DNA of 21,633 nucleotides from GW2011-AR1 sp964384965 (GTDB lineage Archaea > Nanobdellota > Nanobdellia > Pacearchaeales > GW2011-AR1): the NCBI GenBank assembly GCA_964384965.1, contig CAYLLR010000008.1, forward strand, positions 1-21,633. Direction: 5' to 3'. Within the stretch, counting starts at the first letter, position 1. Each line of letters opens with the position of its first letter. The notes under the pieces were generated by a model that made no database searches, had not been told where the DNA came from, and worked only from the letters and a program-made list of their open reading frames with translations. Positions 14,811-21,600 of this stretch are shown here, piece by piece. Position numbers and translations under genes: made by a program.

Positions 14811-15152
14811 ATGGATTTAAGTGAAGTTAATTTTGAAGATTGGTCCAAATTAGATTTGAGAGTTGCCGAAATAAAAAAAGTTGAAGAAATTGAAGGGGCC
14901 GATAAACTTTATAAATTAACTTTAGATGTTGGTGAAATTGGGGAAAGGATAATTTGCTCCGGGCTAAAAGAATATTATTCTTCAGATGAATTATTAAATA
15001 AAAAAATTATTTATTTTTCTAATTTAAAACCCAAAAAATTGAGGGGAATTCTCTCCCAAGGAATGCTTCTTGCAGCATCGAACGAGGACGATTCAAAAGT
15101 TGTTTTAATCTCCCCCAGTGAGGATATTGGAAACGGAACAATAGTGGGATAG
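14811..15152 (+). CDS. MetRS beta-like tRNA-binding protein (Trbp111-like)
   Basis: The 113-residue protein is a free-standing EMAPII/Trbp111-type OB fold. LDLRVAEIKKVEEIEGADKLYKLTLDVG is followed by ERIICSG and LKPKKLRGILSQGMLLAAS, the recognised signature of this tRNA-binding domain. In many bacteria it is fused to the C-terminus of MetRS and dimerises there; several archaea encode it separately as MetRS beta. Placed 47 bases after metG on the same strand, it very probably supplies tRNA affinity to that synthetase in trans. It converges with the MinD-like gene, with 29 bases between stops. Confidence 0.93.
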   Translation: MDLSEVNFEDWSKLDLRVAEIKKVEEIEGADKLYKLTLDVGEIGERIICSGLKEYYSSDELLNKKIIYFSNLKPKKLRGILSQGMLLAASNEDDSKVVLISPSEDIGNGTIVG

Positions 15153-15181
15153 CTTTAAATATAAATCTTTTTGAATAAAAA

Positions 15182-15952
15182 TTAAAAACCTTTCCTTTTA
15201 AAAATCACTTCCCACAAAGAAGGTTTGTCTTTATCGGAGTCATATTCCTCTCCGATTAATTTTGCTGCAATTTCTTTATATGCCCTTGAAGGTTTGGATT
15301 TTGGATGAATATAAACCAAAGGATTTTTCCTCCGTAAAGAATCTTGAACAAGAACATCTTCCGGAATCATCCCTAAAATAGGAACTTCTAAAATTTCTTT
15401 TACCGTCTCCGGGGGAAGTTCAAATTTATTCCTCCTAACTCTCGTCATAATTATTCCAGTTATTGGTTTTTTAATTTCTTCAGCGACTTTGATTGTTTTC
15501 AACGCATCGGTTATTGCAGGCATCTCAGGATTTGAAACAAGTATTATCTCATCCGCCATTTCCATAGCACTTAGTGCTTCTTTTCCTAATCCCGCAGAAC
15601 AATCTATAATTACATATTCAGCTAAATTTTTGAACTCTTTTTTGAAATCTTTTAATTTTTCAATTTTTAATTTTTTTAGCTCTTTTACGGACAACGATGA
15701 AGGAATTACTTTAATTCCAGATTCGTGAATATAAACTGCCTCGTGAGGATGAGCCTTTTTCTGTAAGATATGATTCAGATTTATTGGAACTTCGGGAGAA
15801 TTGAGATGTATTCCAATATTTGGAGTGTACATGTTCGCGTCGATGATTAAAACATCTTTTTTAAAATATCTTATAGCAGCTCCCAGATTAATTGCCGTCG
15901 TCGTTTTACCGACCCCTCCTTTCCCAGATGCAATTACAATCATTCTGTTCAT
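15182..15952 (-). CDS. MinD/ParA-family ATPase
   Basis: This SIMIBI-class P-loop ATPase has 256 residues. The deviant Walker A is GKGGVGKTT (10-18) with signature lysine K11 and catalytic K16. The switch region IIDANMYTPN (36-45) has Asn where MinD usually has a second Asp. The Walker B/switch II is VIIDCSAGLG (114-123). Motif IMTRVRRN (168-175) and VPILGMIPED (190-199) are typical of the MinD branch. The C-terminus (PSLWEVIFKRKGF) could form a short amphipathic, membrane-touching helix like the MinD targeting sequence, an inference by analogy. It starts one base after the stop of the unknown helical gene (TAAAATG), so the two are probably translated together. Role in positioning, division or targeting is open. 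Confidence 0.92.
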   Translation of the reverse strand: MNRMIVIASGKGGVGKTTTAINLGAAIRYFKKDVLIIDANMYTPNIGIHLNSPEVPINLNHILQKKAHPHEAVYIHESGIKVIPSSLSVKELKKLKIEKLKDFKKEFKNLAEYVIIDCSAGLGKEALSAMEMADEIILVSNPEMPAITDALKTIKVAEEIKKPITGIIMTRVRRNKFELPPETVKEILEVPILGMIPEDVLVQDSLRRKNPLVYIHPKSKPSRAYKEIAAKLIGEEYDSDKDKPSLWEVIFKRKGF

Positions 15953-15953
15953 T

Positions 15954-16391
15954 TTAAATTAACCTTTTTTTTGTCATGTCAATAAACTTTTCAAGCATTT
16001 CGGCATATTCTTTTAATTTTTCTAAATTAATATTTACCTCTTTTCCCCTAAAATTTATCTTGAGGGTCACATTTTTTCTAAATTCTCCAATTCTTTCACA
16101 TTTTAAACTTTCAATTTTTCTAAGCATCATAAAAAAGTCCAAAGTGTCAAGTGCATTTTTGTCTTTTTTTAATAACTTCCTAATCTCAAAAATCCGACCG
16201 ACCACATTTTCTGAAACTTCTTTAATTTTCCCCTTTTTTTTCGCATCATTTAAAATATGGGAAATACAAGTATCAATCATTTTTCTCCACCTCAAAAGAA
16301 GGTTCATTATCACATCGCACGTCTTGGTATACTTTAAACTAACATAAAGTAAATGGTCTGCACTAATTTTTTCTTGAATAATCTCTTCCAT
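15954..16391 (-). CDS. Helical protein of unknown function, coupled to the MinD-like ATPase
   Basis: I do not recognise this 145-residue protein. The first ~60 residues are predicted as two long helices (ADHLLYVSLKYTKTCDVIMN, then LLLRWRKMIDTCISHILNDA). A basic turn KKKGKIKEV, further helices to about 102, a short beta hairpin (NVTLKINFRGKEVNINL, 107-123) and a final helix follow. There is no signal peptide, membrane helix or catalytic motif. The shape of the helical part recalls HEPN-like bundles, but I find no RNase motif and do not claim membership. Its stop and the MinD ATG share the TAAAATG junction, so it is a strong candidate for a MinD partner. NAC ends 51 bases upstream. Confidence 0.8.
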   Translation of the reverse strand: MEEIIQEKISADHLLYVSLKYTKTCDVIMNLLLRWRKMIDTCISHILNDAKKKGKIKEVSENVVGRIFEIRKLLKKDKNALDTLDFFMMLRKIESLKCERIGEFRKNVTLKINFRGKEVNINLEKLKEYAEMLEKFIDMTKKRLI

Positions 16392-16442
16392 TTTAATTAG
16401 AAATTATGGTTTAAGAAGAGTCTGTCCTTTTTATAATTATCT

Positions 16443-16772
16443 TTAGGACAACTCGAGGATGACCTGGGCTAAATCACCAATCTCTTCTAATTTTTCTCTT
16501 GCCTCCTTTTTAGAACATCCCGTTTTTTCCACGATTGTATTTATATCTTCATCAGATATTTCGACTTCTTTTGAAACCTCATCCACCTCTCCTGAAATCT
16601 GAAAACTTGTTTGACCTTGCATTTTTATTTTCATGACAGAAGGATTTCTTATGATTATTAAATTTCCATCTTTTTTTTCTATTGTAACCTTCTCAGTGGG
16701 AATTTCTTCCTGGGAGATTCCCATCTTCTTCATCATTCCTTGCATCTGCCTGGGATTAACTCCTCCAAACAT
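16443..16772 (-). CDS. nac: Nascent polypeptide-associated complex protein (NAC)
   Basis: This is the archaeal NAC, a ribosome-associated homodimeric chaperone at the exit tunnel. The 109 residues start MFGGVNPRQMQGMMKKMGIS, the typical archaeal NAC opening. A NAC beta domain (about 28-65, with NLIIIRNPSVMKIKMQGQTS) is followed by a C-terminal UBA domain (about 72-109, with ISDEDINTIVEKTGCSKKEA). A longer frame open to 16811 has only a TTG start and overlaps sec61 beta. I use the ATG at 16772, one base after the sec61 beta stop, because it matches the usual NAC N-terminus and the TAAAATG junction. The grouping with Sec61 beta links nascent-chain handling to export. Confidence 0.96.
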   Translation of the reverse strand: MFGGVNPRQMQGMMKKMGISQEEIPTEKVTIEKKDGNLIIIRNPSVMKIKMQGQTSFQISGEVDEVSKEVEISDEDINTIVEKTGCSKKEAREKLEEIGDLAQVILELS

Positions 16773-16773
16773 T

Positions 16774-16935
16774 TTAATTAAAGAAAAAACTAAGGCCGAT
16801 TCTGAATCCAATTATCAGAATAATAAATGCTATTATATGTGTCGGCTTTAGCATAAATTTACTTTCGTATTCCTCTTTATAACTTACTAATCCCCCAAAT
16901 CCAGATGGGAGACTAATCCCTTGATTTTTTGCCAT
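16774..16935 (-). CDS. secG: Sec61 beta, preprotein translocase subunit (short, easily missed)
   Basis: A 53-residue reading frame starts at the ATG at 16933-16935 and ends in TAA. It opens MAKNQGISLPSGFGGLVSYK, then EEYESKFMLKPTHIIAF, and finishes with one hydrophobic tail helix (IIAFIILIIGFRIGLSFFF). That is the archaeal Sec61 beta pattern: a short polar cytosolic part with a Gly-rich GGLV-Y-EEY motif, then LKP and a single C-terminal transmembrane segment. It is the small, tail-anchored subunit of the SecY/Sec61 channel. A TATA box (ATTTTTATAC, 16956-16965) is 25.5 nt upstream of the ATG. It heads the cluster with NAC, the unknown helical gene and the MinD-like ATPase, and diverges from the isoaspartyl methyltransferase. 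Confidence 0.93.
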   Translation of the reverse strand: MAKNQGISLPSGFGGLVSYKEEYESKFMLKPTHIIAFIILIIGFRIGLSFFFN

Positions 16936-16955
16936 CTTTAAGAAAAGTGTAAAGA

Positions 16956-16965
16956 GTATAAAAAT
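16956..16965 (-). promoter_or_regulatory. TATA box of the sec61 beta-NAC operon
   Basis: ATTTTTATAC on the minus strand is centred 25.5 nt upstream of the sec61 beta ATG. It is separate from the methyltransferase promoter further right in the same 95-base gap. Confidence 0.6.
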
Positions 16966-17002
16966 GTTTTTGTGAAACTCCCATTATTAGTTTAAGAATG
17001 TT

Positions 17003-17010
17003 TTTTAAAA
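17003..17010 (+). promoter_or_regulatory. TATA box of pcm
   Basis: TTTTAAAA is centred 24.5 nt upstream of the ATG at 17031. It lies within a longer T/A tract (17001-17020), so the exact element is uncertain. Confidence 0.45.
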
Positions 17011-17030
17011 TTTAAATTTTTTAGTAGTAT

Positions 17031-17654
17031 ATGAACAAAAAAGAAGAGTTAATTTATTCGGTCCAAAAATATCTCTCTTTATTTGGTAATGCAGATAAAA
17101 AGATTTTAAATGCTATAAAAAAAATCGATAGAAAATTTTTCGTTAAAGAAAAAGATAAAGCATATTTGGATTCTGCACTCCAAATTGGAAATATGCAAAC
17201 TATTTCCCAACCTTCAACTGTCGCAAGGATGTTGGAAATTTTAAAACTTAAAAAAGGGGAAAAGGTTTTGGAAATCGGAACTGGAAGCGGATGGAATGCC
17301 TCTTTAATTTCTCTTCTGGTTTTTCCTGGGAAAGTTTTAAGTTTGGAAAATTCCGATGAATTAATTAATTTTTCTAAAAAAAATATTAAAAAAGTTGGAA
17401 TTGATAATCTTAAGATTTTGAAAGAGGATTTTAGAAAACTTGAAGGAATCTTTGATAAAATAATTTTCACCGCTGGAATTAAAAAATTTCAAGAAGAGGA
17501 AATACTAAAATTTGCTAAAACAAATTTAAAAAATAAAGGAATTTTAGTTTGCCCAAACATAAATGGACCCTTAATAATTATAAAAAAAGTCAAGGGAAAA
17601 CTTAAAAAAAGTTACACCTCTGAAGAATATCTTTTCGTACCACTCATTTTATAG
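17031..17654 (+). CDS. pcm: Protein-L-isoaspartate O-methyltransferase
   Basis: This SAM-dependent enzyme methylates L-isoaspartyl residues and starts repair of aged proteins. The 207 residues contain the family N-terminal signature FVKEKDKAYLDSALQIGN (37-54), QTISQPS (56-62), the SAM-binding motif I VLEIGTGSGWNA (79-90), and SLENSDEL (acidic end of beta 2). DKIIFTAGI, corresponding to motif post-II/III, is also present. Length is normal for archaeal PCMT. It precedes valS on the same strand, with only 34 bases between the stop and the valS ATG. A TATA-like element lies 24.5 nt upstream of its own start. Confidence 0.94.
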   Translation: MNKKEELIYSVQKYLSLFGNADKKILNAIKKIDRKFFVKEKDKAYLDSALQIGNMQTISQPSTVARMLEILKLKKGEKVLEIGTGSGWNASLISLLVFPGKVLSLENSDELINFSKKNIKKVGIDNLKILKEDFRKLEGIFDKIIFTAGIKKFQEEEILKFAKTNLKNKGILVCPNINGPLIIIKKVKGKLKKSYTSEEYLFVPLIL

Positions 17655-17660
17655 AAGGAC

Positions 17661-17668
17661 TTTTAAAT
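17661..17668 (+). promoter_or_regulatory. TATA box of valS
   Basis: TTTTAAAT is centred 24.5 nt upstream of the ATG at 17689. It supports that ATG against an in-frame TTG at 17674 and suggests a transcript separate from pcm. Confidence 0.5.
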
Positions 17669-17688
17669 TATACTTGTGTAAATTTCAT

Positions 17689-20019
17689 ATGATAAAAAAA
17701 ACCCCAATCGAAATGGAAAAAAAATGGAAAGAATATTGGGAAAAAGAAAAAGTTTACAAATTCGACTTAAATTCACAAAAAAAAATATATTCAGTAGATA
17801 CTCCTCCACCATACATCTCGGGAAAAATGCACATTGGACATGCATTTAGTTATTCTCAACAAGATTTCATAGTTAGATTTAGGAGGATGTTTGATGGGGC
17901 TGTTTTTTACCCTTTCGGAACAGACGATAATGGGTTACCCACTGAAAGGTTTATTGAAAAGATGAATAAAGTCAAAAGTAAAAACATATCCCGATTTGAA
18001 TTTATCTCTTTGTGTTTAGAAACACTAAAAAATGAAACCCCGAAATGCATAAAAGACTTCAAGGATTTAGGAATTTCAGCCGATTTTGATATTTATTATT
18101 CAACTATAGACAAACACTCTCAAAAAATCTCTCAAAAATCTTTTATTGATTTATATAAAAAGAAAGAAATTTACAGAAAAAATTTTCCCACGATTTGGTG
18201 TCCGGATTGCCAGACCTCGATTGCCCAAGCCGAATTAGAAGACAAACAAGAAAAAAGTTTGTTTTCAACTCTTAAATTTAACTGCGATGGAAAAGATTTA
18301 TTGATATCAACAACCAGACCAGAATTACTCGGAGCTTGTGTTGCCATCTTCGTTAATCCAAAAGACGAGAGGTATAAAAAATTTATAGAGAAAAAAGCAA
18401 AGGTTCCTCTTTTTGATTTCGAAGTTCCGATTATTGGAGACGATTCAGCGGACATCAAAAAAGGAACGGGGGCGATGATGATTTGTTCATATGGAGATAA
18501 ATATGACGTAGAAGCAATTAACAAATACAAAATAACTCCAAAGATTATTGTTAATAAAGATGGGACCCTAAACATTGGAAATTATAAGGGATTAAAAATC
18601 GAAGAAGCAAGAAAAAAAATTTTGAATGACCTAAAAGAATCTGAACTGATTGAAGACCAAAAAGAAATCGACCACATTGTCAACTGCCATGACAAGTGTG
18701 GAACAAGTATAGAATTTTTGGAAACAGAGCAATGGTTTATCAAATTACTTGATAAAAAGAAAAAATTAACTGAACAAGGAAAAAAGATTGAATGGTACCC
18801 AGAATTTATGTTTAAGAGGTATGAAAATTGGGTAAAAGGTTTAGAATGGGATTGGTCTATTTCAAGAGATAGGCATTTTGGCGTTCCAATACCTGTTTGG
18901 AAATGTGAATGCGGAGAGATAATCTTACCTGATGAAAAAGAACTTCCTGTCGATCCCCTAAATACAAAAAAAATCTGTCCAAAATGTAAAAAACAAGCTG
19001 TTGGAGAATCAAAAGTTTTGGATACTTGGGCAACTTCATCAATGACACCCCAAATTACGTCGGAACTCGTTGGGAAAAAAGTCAAAATCCCTTTTTCTCT
19101 TCGTCCCCAAGCACACGACATAATTAGAACATGGGCATTCTATACCATCGTTAAATCTTACTTACACGAGGGAAAAATCCCTTGGAAAGATATTGTAATC
19201 TCAGGTTTTGTTAAATTAAAAGGAAAGAAAATGTCAAAGAGCAAAAACACAGGAATAAACCCCCATGAAGTTTTAAAGTCTTATGGGGCAGATGCACTGA
19301 GATTTTGGGCTGCTGGTTCAAAACTTGGTCAAGATTTAGATTATCATGAAAAAGATTTAGTCGCCGGAAAAAAAATGACTCATAAATTACTAAATGCTTC
19401 AAGATTTATTTTCATGAACCTTGATGGATATGACGGAAAAAATAAACCAAAAAAATTAGAAAAAATTGACGAACTTTTCTTGGAAAAGATAAATTTTCTC
19501 ATTAAAAAAACAACTGAATATTTTATAAAATATGAATACTCCAATTCAAAACAATTAATTGAAACTTTTTTTTGGAATTCTTTCGCGGGGAATTATCTTG
19601 AAATTATTAAAAAGAGAATTTATCAAGGGAAAAAGGATGAAAAACTCTCCGCAAAATACACTCTTTACCAAAGTTTTTTGATAATTCTAAAATTAATTGC
19701 TCCGATTATGCCTTTTATTACGGAAGAAATTTATCAGGAAAATTATAAGAAATTTGAAAAAGAAAAAAGCATACACCTTACTAAATGGCCAGGTTTTGAT
19801 TCAAAACTGAAAGAAACCAAGGAACTTGATAAATTCTTTTTGATTCTTTCAAAAATAAGACAGGAAAAAACAAACAACAAAAAATCAATGAACTCGGAAA
19901 TTATTCTAACTTTAGAAGAGGATTACCTTAAAGAAATTCAAGGAATGCTTGAAGATCTAAAAAATGTCACAAACTCCAGAGAAATTAAAAAAGGAAAATT
20001 TAAAGTAAAATTTATATAA
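17689..20019 (+). CDS. valS: Valyl-tRNA synthetase
   Basis: This class I synthetase charges tRNA-Val and edits mischarged threonine. The 776 residues show HIGH as HIGHAFSY (48-55), GTDDNGLPTER (77-87), a Cys pair C171/C174, the CP1 editing site STTRPELLG (207-215), and a second Cys pair C333/C337. RDRHFGVPIPVW (393-404) precedes a zinc-ribbon-like C406/C408 with C430/C433, then LDTWATSS (444-451) and KMSKS (514-518), ahead of the helical anticodon-binding domain. LLGACVAIFVNP marks it as ValRS rather than IleRS or LeuRS. It ends without the long coiled-coil tail of bacterial ValRS, so it is compact. I chose the ATG at 17689 over the upstream TTG because of its TATA spacing. Confidence 0.97.
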   Translation: MIKKTPIEMEKKWKEYWEKEKVYKFDLNSQKKIYSVDTPPPYISGKMHIGHAFSYSQQDFIVRFRRMFDGAVFYPFGTDDNGLPTERFIEKMNKVKSKNISRFEFISLCLETLKNETPKCIKDFKDLGISADFDIYYSTIDKHSQKISQKSFIDLYKKKEIYRKNFPTIWCPDCQTSIAQAELEDKQEKSLFSTLKFNCDGKDLLISTTRPELLGACVAIFVNPKDERYKKFIEKKAKVPLFDFEVPIIGDDSADIKKGTGAMMICSYGDKYDVEAINKYKITPKIIVNKDGTLNIGNYKGLKIEEARKKILNDLKESELIEDQKEIDHIVNCHDKCGTSIEFLETEQWFIKLLDKKKKLTEQGKKIEWYPEFMFKRYENWVKGLEWDWSISRDRHFGVPIPVWKCECGEIILPDEKELPVDPLNTKKICPKCKKQAVGESKVLDTWATSSMTPQITSELVGKKVKIPFSLRPQAHDIIRTWAFYTIVKSYLHEGKIPWKDIVISGFVKLKGKKMSKSKNTGINPHEVLKSYGADALRFWAAGSKLGQDLDYHEKDLVAGKKMTHKLLNASRFIFMNLDGYDGKNKPKKLEKIDELFLEKINFLIKKTTEYFIKYEYSNSKQLIETFFWNSFAGNYLEIIKKRIYQGKKDEKLSAKYTLYQSFLIILKLIAPIMPFITEEIYQENYKKFEKEKSIHLTKWPGFDSKLKETKELDKFFLILSKIRQEKTNNKKSMNSEIILTLEEDYLKEIQGMLEDLKNVTNSREIKKGKFKVKFI

Positions 20020-20083
20020 ATCTTAAAAAATATTAAGAAATTGTTTTGGGGGAATTAAATAAAACTTTTTAGAGGACATTTGT

Positions 20084-20097
20084 TTTTTAATTTTTTG
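20084..20097 (+). terminator. Probable T-tract terminator after valS
   Basis: Two T6 runs (20084-20089 and 20092-20097) separated by AA lie about 65 bases after the valS stop, followed by a gap before prf1. This fits archaeal U-run termination; no strong hairpin precedes them. Confidence 0.3.
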
Positions 20098-20154
20098 TGA
20101 AAATAAAAAAATCGTTCTCTTATTAATAAATTTTTGAAATCTATTTTTAATAAA

Positions 20155-20188
20155 AGAAGAATTTCGCAACTCTTTTTTATTCTTCTTA
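20155..20188. repeat. 9-bp inverted repeat upstream of aRF1
   Basis: AAGAAGAAT (20155-20163) and ATTCTTCTT (20180-20188) pair perfectly around a 16-base spacer containing the only GC-rich bases of the gap. It lies about 10 bases upstream of the aRF1 TATA box, so it could be a regulator site or the end of the upstream transcript. Confidence 0.3.
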
Positions 20189-20197
20189 ATCCTAACA

Positions 20198-20206
20198 TTT
20201 AATAAC
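20198..20206 (+). promoter_or_regulatory. TATA-like box of prf1
   Basis: ATTTAATAA is centred 25 nt upstream of the aRF1 ATG, again the leaderless spacing. Confidence 0.45.
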
Positions 20207-20226
20207 TAAATATTTTTTACTTCAAT

Positions 20227-21321
20227 ATGGCATTAAAAAAATTTACAAAAGAAGAACTTAGAGAATTTATTGAATCTATGAAAAATTATCGTGGAAGAGC
20301 CACCGAACTCATCACAGTTTATATTCCAGTAGAATACGACATAAATGCTGTCCAAAGACAACTTGAAGCAGAAAAATCCACGGCAAAAAACATTAAATCA
20401 ACCTCCACAAGAAAAAATGTTTCCGAATCTCTGGATAAAATTGTAAGGACTTTAAAAGAATATAAAGTTACACCTCCAAGAGGGATGGTATTATTTGCGG
20501 GAAACATCTCCCCTATAGAAGGACAATCAGACGTCCAAATTTGGGAAATTGAACCCCCTGAAGAGATTAGAATTAGACTCTATAGATGTGACAAGGAATT
20601 TGTTTTGGAACCTTTGGAATCCATGACGGAAGTTGATGAGATTTATGCTCTTTTAGTTATGGACCGGAAAGAAGCAACAATAGGACAATTGTCTGGAAAA
20701 AGGATTGAATTAATCCAAAATATGAGTTCGGGAATTCCCTCTAAAGTCCGAGCGGGAGGTCAAAGTTCACAAAGATTCCATAGAATCACCGAAGGGTTAA
20801 CCAAAGATTTTTACAAAAGAATAGCAAATGAAATGAAAAAGATTTTCTACGATGAACCAAAACTTAAAGGAATATTAGTCGGAGGACCTATTCCCACAAA
20901 AGATGAGTTTGTAGAGGGAAAATACCTTCCAACGAGATTAAATGAAAAAATTATTGGTGTTAAAGACCAAGGAGACACTTCAAAATCGGGATTACATGAA
21001 CTAGTTTCATTAAGTCAAGAAATTTTAGCCAATCAAGAAATAATTTATGAAAAAAAAATTTTAGAAAAATTTTTTAATAGTCTTGGAAAAGACCCAAAAA
21101 TGACCCCCTATAAATATAAAGATGTTGAAAAAGCTCTAAAATTGGGGGCGGTAGAAATTTTAATTCTTTCAAAAAATTTTGACAAAAAGAAAGGGGGGGA
21201 TTTAAAAGACATCGCAAAAAAAATGGGAACCACTATTGAAATCGTATCCTCCGAAACCGAAGAAGGAAACCAATTTCTAAGTATTGGAGGCGTTGGGGCA
21301 ATTCAAAGATTTGCAATCTAA
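20227..21321 (+). CDS. prf1: Peptide chain release factor aRF1, short form without minidomain
   Basis: This class I release factor decodes all stop codons and triggers peptide release. Domain 1 carries NIKS (55-58) and YRCDKEF (119-125, the YxCxxxF motif). Domain 2 has the catalytic GGQ (177-179) in AGGQSSQRFHR. Domain 3 (about 270-364) ends SETEEGNQFLSIGGVGAIQRF. At 364 residues it is clearly shorter than the ~410-420 usual in archaea. The missing part is the Cys-rich zinc-binding minidomain in domain 3: after AVEILILSKNFDKKKGG (308-324) the chain goes straight to DLKDIAKKMGTTIEIVSSETEEG with no cysteines. The reading frame is intact, so this looks like a genuine reduction and not a frameshift. 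Confidence 0.96.
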   Translation: MALKKFTKEELREFIESMKNYRGRATELITVYIPVEYDINAVQRQLEAEKSTAKNIKSTSTRKNVSESLDKIVRTLKEYKVTPPRGMVLFAGNISPIEGQSDVQIWEIEPPEEIRIRLYRCDKEFVLEPLESMTEVDEIYALLVMDRKEATIGQLSGKRIELIQNMSSGIPSKVRAGGQSSQRFHRITEGLTKDFYKRIANEMKKIFYDEPKLKGILVGGPIPTKDEFVEGKYLPTRLNEKIIGVKDQGDTSKSGLHELVSLSQEILANQEIIYEKKILEKFFNSLGKDPKMTPYKYKDVEKALKLGAVEILILSKNFDKKKGGDLKDIAKKMGTTIEIVSSETEEGNQFLSIGGVGAIQRFAI

Positions 21322-21353
21322 TTAATAACCTTCCAAAAAATTAAAATATTTTC

Positions 21354-21551
21354 TCACATTTTTTTAGAATGATTTGTATTATTCAAAAACGCAGATTTCT
21401 TTTCACAATCCCAAATTATGACTGCATTATCTGAATAATCTTTTTTTATTTGATAAATTTTTACGGGTACACACTCATTAATTAGAAATTCTGGTTGGAT
21501 AATCCTATCCATTCTAATGATTTTTCCATAATTGTCAATTAGAACTTTCAT
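21354..21551 (-). CDS. Small protein of unknown function
   Basis: I do not recognise this 65-residue frame. It has a plausible beta-rich start (MKVLIDNYGKIIRMDRIIQP), a mixed polar middle (FLINECVPVKIYQIKKD), a hydrophobic AVIIWDC segment and a basic tail. It has no signal peptide or membrane helix. Support for it being real is an ATG start, a TATA-like ATTTAAG (21574-21580) centred 26 nt upstream as for the other leaderless genes, and amino-acid use less biased to K, N and F than random frames in this AT-rich DNA. It converges with aRF1, with 32 bases between stops. Confidence 0.5.
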   Translation of the reverse strand: MKVLIDNYGKIIRMDRIIQPEFLINECVPVKIYQIKKDYSDNAVIIWDCEKKSAFLNNTNHSKKM

Positions 21552-21580
21552 AATAACAAATTTAACATTATTCCTTAAAT

Positions 21581-21600
21581 TATTAGTTCTATTACTAATA
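21581..21600. promoter_or_regulatory. Inverted repeat next to the promoter of the small unknown gene
   Basis: TATTAGT (21581-21587) and ACTAATA (21594-21600) form a perfect 7-bp inverted repeat with a 6-base spacer, immediately upstream of the ATTTAAG box of the 65-residue gene and just downstream of a second TATA-like ATTATAAAT (21600-21608). The geometry suits a dimeric regulator, but chance is possible in AT-rich DNA. Confidence 0.3.

Noticed and set aside
16773..16811. Extension of NAC to an in-frame TTG at 16811 (13 extra residues).
   Set aside because: The extension overlaps sec61 beta, lacks a TATA at the right distance, and NAC proteins in archaea start at the MFGG-type sequence found at 16772.
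16783..16852. RNA-like fold upstream of NAC: CTAAAGCCGA pairing with TCGGCCTTAG around two small hairpins, followed by T6, resembling a leader element or small RNA.
   Set aside because: The same bases encode the second half of Sec61 beta in an intact frame with a good promoter and one-base junction to NAC; the pairing is more simply explained as coding sequence.
20056..20199. 47-residue minus-strand frame (MLGLRRIKKSCEILLLLK...) in the valS-prf1 gap.
   Set aside because: It runs antisense across the prf1 promoter region, is dominated by K, L, F and I, has no recognisable motif and no evident promoter.
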